Below, piece after piece: positions 1-6,919 of a stretch of 14,537 nt of DNA. The DNA is from Rhodospirillaceae bacterium (GTDB taxonomy: Bacteria; Pseudomonadota; Alphaproteobacteria; UBA7985): assembly GCA_002700865.1 (NCBI GenBank), contig PAFB01000116.1:1-14537 (forward strand), read 5' to 3'. The notes beneath the pieces were generated by a model. That model was not told the origin of the DNA and did not search any database. It saw only the letters and a list, made by a program, of their open reading frames with translations. Position 1 is the stretch's first letter. The number at the start of each line of letters is the position of its first letter. Position numbers and translations under genes: made by a program.

Positions 1-63
1 CATAGCCGCGCCGATCCGCTGGCCCGCGCCGGTGATAAGAATTGCAGGTGGTGTGGTGGCCAC
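1..63 (-). CDS. SDR-family oxidoreductase, N-terminal fragment
   Basis: Only the first 21 codons are inside the window; the gene runs off the left edge. Read on the minus strand from a GTG at 63, the peptide contains LITGAGQRIGAA, which fits the TGxxx(R/K)xG nucleotide-binding turn that opens the Rossmann fold of short-chain dehydrogenases/reductases. The second glycine position and the R-I-G spacing resemble FolM/pteridine-reductase-like SDRs, but the catalytic Ser-Tyr-Lys region is not visible, so substrate cannot be named. The GTG start is supported by TGAGGAA about 7 bases upstream. It begins 10 bases after the antiporter stop codon, so the two are probably co-transcribed. Confidence 0.7.
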   Translation of the reverse strand, partial: MATTPPAILITGAGQRIGAAM

Positions 64-73
64 GGTTTTTTCC

Positions 74-1009
74 TCAGTTCAGTAAACTGAAATAGAGATA
101 GGCCGCGAAAGCCGCTAGAAAACCAAGGCCGATCCAGCGGCCGATGCTTCGCCCGGCGAGCAGCAGTCCTATAAACACGAAAGACGTCACGCCAAACAGG
201 ACCAAGCTGCTGTGATAAAGCTCCGGCGCAACCGGCAGTGGCGCGATAAAGGCAACCAGCCCGAGGACCAACATGATGTTGGTCAGGTTCGAGCCGACGA
301 TGTTGCCGATCACCAAATCCCGATGCCCTTGGCGTGCGGCGGCAATAGAGGCGAACAGTTCTGGCAAGCTGGTTCCGATGGCCACCACCGTCGCGCCGAT
401 TATCGCTTCAGGGACATGGATGGCTTCGGCCAGAGCGACCGCGCCGACGATAAAGACCTGCCCACCGATGATCAGGATCAGCAAGCCGCCAAACAGTGAC
501 AGACTGGCCAGCCCCCAGCCCCAGGCCACGTCGGGCGCGTCCTCGACTTCGTTTTCACCGCCAAAGCGGAAAATCACGAGGGTATGGACGACCATCGCCA
601 AAAGCAGCAGCACACCGGCCCAGCGCGGTAGAAACTCCAGCCAGTAAGCCAAAACCAGCACAAACAGCGTCGCAAAGATTAACACTGGTCCGTCGCGGCG
701 GACCGTCTGGGGCGTGCAGCACAGCGGCAGGAACAGCGCCGTGAGGCCGCCGATCAGAAGCACGTTGGTGATGTTGGAGCCGATGACATTGCCCACGGCC
801 ACATCCGGCACCCCGTTGAGCGCCGCCCCGACAGAAACCACGACTTCCGGCGCGCTGGTTCCCCAGGCAATGACGGTCAAGCCGATGATAAACGGCGATA
901 TCCCGAGAAGCCGCGAGGTCGAAACCGCGCCGCGGATCAAAAACTCTGCGCCAAAACTCAGGCCGGCAAGTCCGACAATCAGCAGGAGTGATGGGATCAG
1001 CAGGTCCAA
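74..1009 (-). CDS. Calcium/sodium antiporter of the CaCA family (YrbG-like)
   Basis: A 311-residue, strongly hydrophobic inner-membrane protein, the usual size for bacterial YrbG-type exchangers, which move Ca2+ against Na+ or H+. The two inverted alpha repeats that form the ion site are clear: repeat 1 has GTSAPE (residues 50-55) and GNVIGSNITN (73-82); repeat 2 has GTSLPE (212-217) and GNIVGSNLTN (235-244). A charged loop around residues 148-160 separates the halves. The start is TTG at 1009: in-frame TAG at 1028-1030 excludes a further upstream start, and GGAAAG lies 8 bases before the TTG. The next in-frame Met is far inside. It is divergent from uvrB and leads into an SDR gene 10 bases downstream. 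Family assignment is firm; actual ion specificity is inferred. Confidence 0.92.
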   Translation of the reverse strand: MDLLIPSLLLIVGLAGLSFGAEFLIRGAVSTSRLLGISPFIIGLTVIAWGTSAPEVVVSVGAALNGVPDVAVGNVIGSNITNVLLIGGLTALFLPLCCTPQTVRRDGPVLIFATLFVLVLAYWLEFLPRWAGVLLLLAMVVHTLVIFRFGGENEVEDAPDVAWGWGLASLSLFGGLLILIIGGQVFIVGAVALAEAIHVPEAIIGATVVAIGTSLPELFASIAAARQGHRDLVIGNIVGSNLTNIMLVLGLVAFIAPLPVAPELYHSSLVLFGVTSFVFIGLLLAGRSIGRWIGLGFLAAFAAYLYFSLLN

Positions 1010-1088
1010 AAGAGATACTTTCCGCGGCTATAGCACGACAACAATTTGCCGCTTGCACTTATACTGATGAAATCTTGGCTTGCACGGA

Positions 1089-1112
1089 TTTGGTTCAAGT
1101 GGTCATACCAAA
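1089..1112. repeat. 6-bp inverted repeat in the antiporter/uvrB divergent region
   Basis: TTTGGT (1089-1094) and ACCAAA (1107-1112) form a perfect inverted repeat with a 12-base spacer. It lies between two divergent genes, so it could be an operator, but there is no known protein I can attach to it and short inverted repeats occur by chance. Confidence 0.3.
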
Positions 1113-1148
1113 AATTCGCATAGGGAACCTGCGTTGCGTCCTTACCAT

Positions 1149-1163
1149 TTAAGCTTAGTTTAA
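1149..1163. promoter_or_regulatory. Candidate CtrA-type site (TTAA-N7-TTAA) upstream of uvrB
   Basis: TTAA at 1149-1152 and TTAA at 1160-1163 are separated by exactly seven bases, the established full-site consensus for the alphaproteobacterial cell-cycle regulator CtrA. The pair lies inside a direct repeat of TTTAAGC. It is 34 bases upstream of the chosen uvrB start, where it could overlap the promoter. Only the match is seen; binding is inferred. Confidence 0.4.
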
Positions 1164-1197
1164 GCATCAAACCGCTGATCCAGTGAGGAGGGCCCCT

Positions 1198-3456
1198 GTG
1201 TCCGGGCAGATTGATCCAGAAACGCTGCTGCAGGCCGCCAAAGGCGCGGTGCGCCTGCACCCGGTCGACGGCACGCCGCTAAGCGATGGGGCGCCGCTCG
1301 AAATTGTCTCAGAGTATCAGCCTGCCGGCGACCAGCCACGGGCGATAAAAGACCTGCTCGATGGGCTGGGTTCGGGTGAGCGGGACAACGTGTTGCTGGG
1401 TGTGACGGGTTCAGGCAAGACCTTCACCATGGCGCACGTGATCCAGTCCTTGCAGCGTCCGACGCTGATCATGGCGCACAACAAGACCCTTGCTGCCCAG
1501 CTCTATGGCGAGATGAAAGATTTCTTTCCCAACAACGCGGTCGAGTATTTCGTCTCCTACTACGACTATTACCAGCCAGAAGCCTATGTGCCGCGCTCTG
1601 ATACCTACGTGGACAAGGAAGCCACCATCAACGAGCAAATTGACCGGATGCGCCACTCCGCAACCCGCGCTTTGTTCGAGCGGCGGGATGTGATCATCGT
1701 GGCGTCTGTGTCGTGCATTTACGGTATGGGCGCGCCCGAAACCTATGCCTCTATGACCATGCTGCTGGAAACCGGGGCTGAGGTTCCGCAGAAGGAAATA
1801 CTGCGCCGGTTCGTGGAGTTGCAATACAAGCGCAACGACATTGCCTTTCAACGCGGCATGTTCCGGGTGCGGGGTGATTCCATCGAAGTATTTCCCGCCC
1901 ACCTCGAAGACCGGGCGTGGCGCTTGTCGCTGTTCGGTGATGAGATCGAGGGTATTTGGGAGTTTGACCCGCTGACGGGAGAAAAGACGGCGGAGCTGGA
2001 AAAAGTCCGCCTTTACGCCAATTCCCACCACGTCACACCAAAGCCGACGATCATGCAGGCGACCCAGCAGATCAAGCGTGACCTGGGTTTGCGGCTGGAA
2101 GAACTGGAGGGCGAAGGCAAGCTGCTTGAAGCGCAGCGCTTGCAGCAGCGCTGCACCTTTGACCTTGAAATGATGGAAGCCACCGGTGTCTGCGCCGGGA
2201 TCGAGAATTACAGCCGCTATCTCACCGGTCGCGCGCCCGGGGAGCCACCGCCGACGCTGTTCGAATATTTGCCCGAAGATGCGCTGCTCATGGTCGATGA
2301 AAGCCACGTCTCCGTGCCGCAAATCGGGGCCATGTTCAAAGGGGACCGCGCGCGTAAGGTTACGCTGAGCGACTACGGTTTTCGCTTGCCCTCGTGCCAG
2401 GACAACCGGCCGCTGAAATTCGAAGAATGGGACGCCATGCGGCCGCAGACTGTCTACGTCTCCGCCACCCCGAACACGTGGGAGCTGGAGCGCACGGGGG
2501 GTGTTTTTGCTGAACAGGTGATCCGCCCGACCGGCCTGCTCGACCCGCCCTGTCTGATCCGACCCACCGAGAACCAGGTCGATGACCTGATCGCTGAGTG
2601 TCAGGACACCGTCGCAGCCGGTTATCGCGTGTTGGTGACAACCCTGACCAAGCGCATGGCCGAAGACCTGACGGACTACCTCAACGAGGCGGGTCTCAAA
2701 GTGCGCTATATCCATGCCGATGTGGACACGCTGGAGCGGATCGAGATAATTCGGGACCTGCGGCTGGGGGTTTATGACGTGTTGGTGGGGATTAACCTGC
2801 TGCGGGAGGGGTTGGACATTCCCGAATGCGCGCTGGTCGGCATTCTCGATGCGGACAAAGAAGGCTATCTGCGCTCGACGACATCGCTGATCCAGACCAT
2901 CGGGCGCGCGGCCCGAAACGTCGATGGGCGCGTCATTCTCTATGCTGACAAGATCACCAAATCGATGAAGTCAGCGCTGGACGAAACCGATCGTCGCCGG
3001 GCCAAGCAGATGGCCTACAACGAACAACACGGCATCACGCCCGAGACAATCAAAAAGCAGATCGGCGATATCATTGACTCGGTCTACGAGAAGGATCGCG
3101 TCACCATTGGCACCGGTGATGAAGACATGATTACCACCGGCGGCAAGGACCTCAAGGAGGTCATGGCCGACATCGAAACCCGGATGAAGGACGCCGCGGC
3201 CAACCTTGAATTTGAGGAAGCGGCCCGGTTGCGTGATGAGCTTAAGCGTCTGGAAGCGGCTGATTTGGGGCTTGGCGGGGCTGTTTCGGTGAAGTCCGCC
3301 ACTGCTCAGAGAGCCGGTAAGTCTGAAGGAAAAACTGCTGGCCGCAATCGGGCACGACGAGAGGCGGAGAAGGATTTGACCAAAACAAAAGGGGCCGCGC
3401 TGGACCCCCTTTCCAAAGTCGCGGGTCCTCGAAAGTCCCCGCGTCGTCGTTCTTGA
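1198..3456 (+). CDS. uvrB: UvrABC excinuclease subunit B
   Basis: UvrB is the damage-verifying helicase-like subunit of nucleotide excision repair; UvrA loads it and UvrC then incises. From the chosen start it is 752 residues, longer than the roughly 670 of E. coli UvrB. Visible elements: Walker A GVTGSGKT (about 68-75), the Tyr-rich beta-hairpin region starting YYDYYQPEAYVP, the DESH box in LLMVDESHV, helicase motif VI QTIGRAARN, and a C-terminal UVR motif LEFEEAARLRDELKRLE for UvrC contact. The extra length is a roughly 30-residue N-terminal extension and a Lys/Arg-rich tail of about 60 residues. The frame is open from a GTG at 1183, but AGGAGG at 1186-1191 sits 6 bases before the GTG at 1198, so 1198 is preferred. 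No GTTC-N7-GTTC LexA box is seen upstream. Confidence 0.98.
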   Translation: MSGQIDPETLLQAAKGAVRLHPVDGTPLSDGAPLEIVSEYQPAGDQPRAIKDLLDGLGSGERDNVLLGVTGSGKTFTMAHVIQSLQRPTLIMAHNKTLAAQLYGEMKDFFPNNAVEYFVSYYDYYQPEAYVPRSDTYVDKEATINEQIDRMRHSATRALFERRDVIIVASVSCIYGMGAPETYASMTMLLETGAEVPQKEILRRFVELQYKRNDIAFQRGMFRVRGDSIEVFPAHLEDRAWRLSLFGDEIEGIWEFDPLTGEKTAELEKVRLYANSHHVTPKPTIMQATQQIKRDLGLRLEELEGEGKLLEAQRLQQRCTFDLEMMEATGVCAGIENYSRYLTGRAPGEPPPTLFEYLPEDALLMVDESHVSVPQIGAMFKGDRARKVTLSDYGFRLPSCQDNRPLKFEEWDAMRPQTVYVSATPNTWELERTGGVFAEQVIRPTGLLDPPCLIRPTENQVDDLIAECQDTVAAGYRVLVTTLTKRMAEDLTDYLNEAGLKVRYIHADVDTLERIEIIRDLRLGVYDVLVGINLLREGLDIPECALVGILDADKEGYLRSTTSLIQTIGRAARNVDGRVILYADKITKSMKSALDETDRRRAKQMAYNEQHGITPETIKKQIGDIIDSVYEKDRVTIGTGDEDMITTGGKDLKEVMADIETRMKDAAANLEFEEAARLRDELKRLEAADLGLGGAVSVKSATAQRAGKSEGKTAGRNRARREAEKDLTKTKGAALDPLSKVAGPRKSPRRRS
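3388..3412 (-). terminator. Intrinsic terminator for the EF-hand gene, inside uvrB
   Basis: On the minus strand AAAGGGG (3412-3406) and CCCCTTT (3394-3388) pair across an 11-base loop and are followed by a T-rich run reading TTTTGTTTT overall. This is the layout of a rho-independent terminator for the minus-strand lipoprotein gene that stops at 3478, about 65 bases upstream. It lies wholly within the 3' coding end of uvrB. In the plus direction the hairpin is followed by only three T residues. Confidence 0.55.
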
Positions 3457-3477
3457 TCAGCCTTGAGCTGCTGGTGG

Positions 3478-4683
3478 TTACAGCAGTTCGGGCCAGCCAA
3501 GTTTGTTGTTCTTGTTCCTGTCGAGGAAGACAAAGGTTTCGTCGAGCCGCTCGGCGAGTTCTTCCAGTGTCAGACCTTCTGCGGGAAAGCCGCGTCCCAG
3601 CAGCTTGATCCGGAGCAGCAGGGTCGGCGCTTCCGCACGGGTGACGACGTTGTCGTAATCGGCGTCGAAGGCAGCGTGCATGATGCTGAAGTAGGCCAGC
3701 ATTTCTTCGCGGGTCAGCGCGCCATCATTGCTGCGGTCCATGCGGGCAAAGTGACCGAGGAAGGAACGCTTTTCGTACTGCGAGCGCAGCCGGGCCTTTT
3801 CCTCAGGCGTCATGGAACGGACGCGTTCCAGACCGGTTTTCTCGTCTTCCAACTGCACCAGCAGAATATCGACTTGATCATCACTGAGTGACAGGACATC
3901 GGCGGAAAGCAGGCTTTGGTTCACGCTGGCTTGTGGGGCTGGGGTGTCTTCTGGCGCCGGGGTGCTCAAGGTGGCGGTCCCAGACGCGCCGCCCGTCGCT
4001 GCCTGTGCTTCCAACGCGCGGTTCCGACTGGCACCGAGCAGGCTCAGGCTCAGGCCCAGTGTCGGGTCGCTGTTATCAGAGGAAGGCTGGAAGGCAGCTT
4101 GAGTGACGGCAGGGGCCGCCGCAACAACTTCGGAGTCAGGCACCAAGAGCGGGGTTTTGACCAGCGCCGGGGTCGGCGCAACTTCAGCCAGCGCCGGGGT
4201 CGGCGTAACATCAGAGAGCGCCGAGGTCGGCGCAATTTCAGCCAGCGCCGGGGACGGGGTAACGTCAGTCAGCGCCGGGGATGGTGCACCTTCTGACAAC
4301 ACCGGGGTCGGTGCCAATTCAGAAAGCGCGTCGTTGAGTAAGACTTTGCGGCCTTCTAAGCGGGATGTAATCTCAATGGCTGGGCGGACAGCGGGGATAA
4401 GCAGCGGATCAAGACGGGCGGCAAGCTCGACCGGGTCCGAATTCGACGACAGCACTTCCAGCGGTAAGTCTTCGTCGCCTGACAGCGGGCCAGCGACCGC
4501 CACCAGTCGACCATTGCGGTCGTAGGTCTGGTGCCCGGAGGCCGAGGCGTCCATGAAAATACCATGGTAATCCTGATCCGATGGTCCACTATTGAAGTCA
4601 GGGGAAGGCGCTATACTCTGGCCACAGGCCGTAAGTCCAAGAGTGAGCACCGTAGTGAGCAGACCCATGCGAGGAGAGATCAT
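3478..4683 (-). CDS. Predicted lipoprotein with Pro/Ala-rich repeats and three EF-hands
   Basis: A 401-residue protein whose specific function I do not recognise. The N-terminus has Arg5, a hydrophobic stretch and the lipobox LTAC with the lipidated Cys at 20, so it is probably exported and anchored by lipid. Residues roughly 120-180 hold degenerate nine-residue repeats of the PTPALAEVA type, encoded by 27-bp tandem repeats, and the following region is Ser/Thr/Pro-rich and low in complexity. The C-terminus carries three EF-hand loops with good ligand spacing: DRSNDGALTREE (316-327), DADYDNVVTRAE (340-351) and DRNKNNKLGWPE (388-399); the third ends just before the stop and has Asn where Gly is usual. 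Start ATG at 4683 is preferred because the alternative Met6 would lose the only N-terminal positive charge. It converges on uvrB, with 21 bases between stops. Calcium binding is inferred from motifs. Confidence 0.85.
   Translation of the reverse strand: MISPRMGLLTTVLTLGLTACGQSIAPSPDFNSGPSDQDYHGIFMDASASGHQTYDRNGRLVAVAGPLSGDEDLPLEVLSSNSDPVELAARLDPLLIPAVRPAIEITSRLEGRKVLLNDALSELAPTPVLSEGAPSPALTDVTPSPALAEIAPTSALSDVTPTPALAEVAPTPALVKTPLLVPDSEVVAAAPAVTQAAFQPSSDNSDPTLGLSLSLLGASRNRALEAQAATGGASGTATLSTPAPEDTPAPQASVNQSLLSADVLSLSDDQVDILLVQLEDEKTGLERVRSMTPEEKARLRSQYEKRSFLGHFARMDRSNDGALTREEMLAYFSIMHAAFDADYDNVVTRAEAPTLLLRIKLLGRGFPAEGLTLEELAERLDETFVFLDRNKNNKLGWPELL
4162..4323. repeat. Six 27-bp tandem repeats (coding minisatellite)
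   Basis: Six consecutive 27-base units begin at 4162, 4189, 4216, 4243, 4270 and 4297. Each opens with a version of CAGCGCCGGGGTCGG and ends near a TCAG-like triplet; the units have diverged at several positions. Twenty-seven bases keep the reading frame, so unit gain or loss would change the lipoprotein linker by nine residues without a frameshift. Confidence 0.9.
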
Positions 4684-4745
4684 TATTGGATTTTCCGTGT
4701 TATCAAGCCGCGAGCGCTGTTGAATGACAGTCTCAATGGTACGGG

Positions 4746-4767
4746 TTTCTCATAATCCTGTGAGAAA
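4746..4767. promoter_or_regulatory. 7-bp inverted repeat between divergent genes, candidate operator
   Basis: TTTCTCA (4746-4752) and TGAGAAA (4761-4767) form a perfect inverted repeat with an 8-base spacer. It is centrally placed in the 126-base gap between the EF-hand lipoprotein gene (start 4683) and the GNAT gene (start 4810), so one dimeric regulator could control both. No T-run follows either arm, so a terminator is unlikely. Confidence 0.4.
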
Positions 4768-4809
4768 GTAAAGTTATCAGACACTTGTAAACTCTAGCTG
4801 AAGTGAAAT

Positions 4810-5451
4810 GTGATCAATTTGTGGCTATTACCGCTTCCTGCTTCGCCTGTCAGAACCTTAAGAAACGGTGCGGTCTCCCTCCGGCCGTTTGAGAAATTTG
4901 ACGTCGCGACCATCCAGGCTCAAGGCAGTGACCCGTCGGTTGCGCACTGGATGATCAGCTTTCCTGTGCCGTGGCCCCGATGGCTGGCGCGGCATCGGAT
5001 CATGCAGGCGCGCCAGGCGATGGCGCGGCAGGAGGGGTTTCACTTCGCCATCATTGCCGAAGACCTGCCCAAGCGTCCCATGGTCGGCGCCTGCTCCGCG
5101 GCCTTTATTGGTGATCCGTCGCGGCCGCCGGAGTTGGCATACTGGATTGCGCCGGATTATCAGCGCATGGGATTTGCCTCACAGGCGCTCAAACTGCTGC
5201 TGGCCTTTATGTTCAATCGTGATGATCGCCTGCGCGCGATCGAAGCGGCGGTGATCGACGGCAATGAAGCCTCAACCCAGCTGCTGCTGAGTCTGGGCTT
5301 CCGCTATCACGAGGACGAGCACGCCGCCGCCCCGCTTAGCTGGAACCGGCCACGGGGCGAACAAGTGCTGCTGCATCGTCACAGGCTGTGGCGTACGGAT
5401 TGGCTTTGCAGCGATTGGGCCCATATTGCTATCGAACACACAAAGCAGTAG
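4810..5451 (+). CDS. GNAT-family N-acetyltransferase (RimJ/RimL-like)
   Basis: A 213-residue protein with the GNAT fold, which transfers acetyl from acetyl-CoA to an amine. The opening strand VSLRPFEKFD (about 22-31) is typical of the RimJ/RimL-like group. The acetyl-CoA loop is QRMGFA (118-123) after the strand ELAYWIAPDY, and the late NEAS...LLLSLGF element (152-164) is the usual motif-B helix and turn. Substrate is unknown. The start is uncertain: an in-frame TGA at 4804-4806 limits the frame, leaving GTG 4810 or TTG 4819, and neither has a strong ribosome site (TGAAGTG precedes the GTG). msrB starts 12 bases after the stop, so the two probably share a transcript. Confidence 0.85.
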   Translation: MINLWLLPLPASPVRTLRNGAVSLRPFEKFDVATIQAQGSDPSVAHWMISFPVPWPRWLARHRIMQARQAMARQEGFHFAIIAEDLPKRPMVGACSAAFIGDPSRPPELAYWIAPDYQRMGFASQALKLLLAFMFNRDDRLRAIEAAVIDGNEASTQLLLSLGFRYHEDEHAAAPLSWNRPRGEQVLLHRHRLWRTDWLCSDWAHIAIEHTKQ

Positions 5452-5463
5452 GCCCGCTTCACC

Positions 5464-5868
5464 ATGACTGATTTCAAAGCCCTCACCGATGCCGATTGGA
5501 AACAGCGTTTGACCGCTGAGCAATATCAGGTGGCGCGCAAGCATGGGACGGAGCGCGCCTTTACCTCGCCGCTCAACCACGTCAAAGCGCCTGGAACCTT
5601 CTGCTGCGTGGGGTGTGGGCAACCGCTTTTCGATTCCGCTGACAAGTATGAGTCTGGGTCAGGCTGGCCATCCTTTACCCAACCCATTGACGAAGGCGTC
5701 GTGGGGGAACGGATTGACCGCAGTTTCTTTATGAAGCGCGTTGAGATCCATTGCGCCCGCTGCGAATCCCACCTCGGCCACGTCTTCCCTGACGGACCAG
5801 CGCCGATTGGTTTGCGCTATTGCATGAATGGCGTGGTTATGGATTTCGTCGAGAAATCGACGGATTAA
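5464..5868 (+). CDS. msrB: Peptide-methionine (R)-S-oxide reductase
   Basis: MsrB reduces the R form of methionine sulfoxide in proteins or free methionine. The 134-residue length and motifs match a stand-alone cytosolic MsrB. Zinc ligands are C48/C51 (CVGCG) and C97/C100 (CARC); SGSGWPSF (64-71), HLGHVF (103-108) and RYCMNG with the catalytic Cys at 120 are all present. The position that is Cys in many MsrBs (CGWPSF) is Ser66 here, so the usual resolving Cys is absent; C47 is an extra cysteine next to the zinc site. How the enzyme is recycled is therefore open. It follows the GNAT gene closely and converges on the tRNA-binding gene with 9 bases between stops. Confidence 0.96.
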   Translation: MTDFKALTDADWKQRLTAEQYQVARKHGTERAFTSPLNHVKAPGTFCCVGCGQPLFDSADKYESGSGWPSFTQPIDEGVVGERIDRSFFMKRVEIHCARCESHLGHVFPDGPAPIGLRYCMNGVVMDFVEKSTD

Positions 5869-5877
5869 GCCCGCTCG

Positions 5878-6216
5878 TTAAGCAAGACGGGCACCATTTG
5901 GCACTGGTTTGTCTGGCGTCACCAGAACCACGTTGCCGTCGTCGTCGTGCAGGCCAAGGGTGAGAAACTCGCTCATAAACGGCCCGATCTGCTTGGCCGG
6001 GAAGTTCACCACCGCGATAATCTGGCGCCCGACGAGGTCCTCGGGTTGATAGTGCTGGGTTATCTGCGCGCTGGACTTCCGCTCACCAATATCACCCCCA
6101 AAATCGACCCAAAGCTTGATTGCGGGCCGACGGGCCTCCGGGAAGTCCTCGGACCGAACCACGGTGCCGACGCGAATATCCACGGCCAAAAAGTCGTCAA
6201 AGCTGATCAGGGACAT
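5878..6216 (-). CDS. CsaA-like tRNA-binding domain protein
   Basis: A 112-residue protein made of a single OB-fold tRNA-binding domain, the same domain appended to methionyl-tRNA synthetase and to the beta subunit of phenylalanyl-tRNA synthetase. The stand-alone form is called CsaA; in Bacillus it has been described as a secretion-linked chaperone, and its bacterial role is otherwise unclear. Visible landmarks are FLAVDIRVGTVV (9-20), IKLWVDFG (33-40), SSAQIT (48-53) and NFPAKQIGPFMSEFLTLG (71-88). The frame stays open to an ATG at 6267, but the ATG at 6216 gives the family's normal N-terminus and has AGGTGAG six bases upstream, so 6216 is chosen. It is divergent from plsY, with 79 bases between starts. 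Confidence 0.9.
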   Translation of the reverse strand: MSLISFDDFLAVDIRVGTVVRSEDFPEARRPAIKLWVDFGGDIGERKSSAQITQHYQPEDLVGRQIIAVVNFPAKQIGPFMSEFLTLGLHDDDGNVVLVTPDKPVPNGARLA

Positions 6217-6295
6217 GGCAGTCTCACCTATTGCCTTTGGTTTATGACGCTCCCGGTCTAAAACCATTCGCAGGCAAAAAGCGAGGATTAAGCGC

Positions 6296-6919
6296 GTGGA
6301 ATTTCTGACGTGGGGCTTGGCGGCTCTGGGTGGTTATGTCTTGGGGTCAGTGCCCTTTGGTTTGGTTTTGACGCGTCTCGCCGGCTATGGCGACATTCGC
6401 AACATCGGCTCCGGCAACATCGGCGCAACCAACGTGTTACGCACCGGTAACAAGCCGCTCGCGCTGGTCGTGCTGATCCTCGATGCCGGCAAGGGCGCGA
6501 TCGCGGCGGCGGTGGCGTGGTGGTTGCTGGGTTGGGAATTTGGCGTGGCCGCGGGTATTGCCGCTTTTCTTGGCCACCTCTACCCGGTTTGGCTGGGTTT
6601 CAAGGGCGGGAAGGGCGTGGCAACCGGCCTCGGAACCTTCCTCGCGATTTCCTGGCCCATTTTCATCGGCATGGCGGTCGCTTGGTTGGCTGCTGCGGTG
6701 CTGTTCAGGCGTTCCTCGATGGGGGCCTTGGTGGCGTTTGGCCTCTTGCCGCTGCTCACCGGCATATTTAACGACCGGGCAGAAACCTCAAGCGTGCCGA
6801 TACCCTATTGGTTCATCATCCTCGGGTTCGCCGTCGCCGCCATCGTCTTCTACAAGCACCGCGCCAACATCGCGCGGATCATAGACGGGACGGAGCCGAA
6901 GATCAGCTTTGGCCGCTAG
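6296..6919 (+). CDS. plsY: Acyl-phosphate:glycerol-3-phosphate acyltransferase
   Basis: PlsY is an integral inner-membrane enzyme that acylates glycerol-3-phosphate from acyl-phosphate, the first step of phospholipid synthesis in bacteria that also have PlsX. The 207-residue length and about five hydrophobic segments fit. Conserved cytoplasmic motifs are GSVPFG (17-22), GSGNIGATNVLR (38-49) with DAGKG (63-67), and HLYPVWLGFKGGKGVATG (94-111). The start is GTG at 6296, with CGAGGAT about nine bases upstream. Its TAG overlaps the proC stop on the other strand within a CTAG at 6916-6919. Confidence 0.97.
   Translation: MEFLTWGLAALGGYVLGSVPFGLVLTRLAGYGDIRNIGSGNIGATNVLRTGNKPLALVVLILDAGKGAIAAAVAWWLLGWEFGVAAGIAAFLGHLYPVWLGFKGGKGVATGLGTFLAISWPIFIGMAVAWLAAAVLFRRSSMGALVAFGLLPLLTGIFNDRAETSSVPIPYWFIILGFAVAAIVFYKHRANIARIIDGTEPKISFGR

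Noticed and set aside
1010..1197. SOS (LexA) box for uvrB
   Set aside because: No GTTC-N7-GTTC match; nearby GTTC and GAAC half-sites lack a partner at the right spacing.
1411..2715. Long minus-strand open frame (434 codons) across uvrB
   Set aside because: It is the antisense shadow of a highly conserved gene in GC-rich DNA, with His/Gly/Arg-rich composition and no recognisable domain.
3468..3486. Hairpin CTGCTG-N7-CAGCAG just after uvrB
   Set aside because: Six-base stem with no T-run; it overlaps the stop of the convergent gene. Not enough for a terminator call.
4162..4323. Repeats as a possible CRISPR array
   Set aside because: Units abut with no spacers, are in frame and encode protein repeats.
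5847..5862. Hairpin CGTCGA-GAAA-TCGACG at the end of msrB
   Set aside because: The stem is perfect, but neither strand has a T-run after it and it lies inside coding sequence, so no terminator is claimed.
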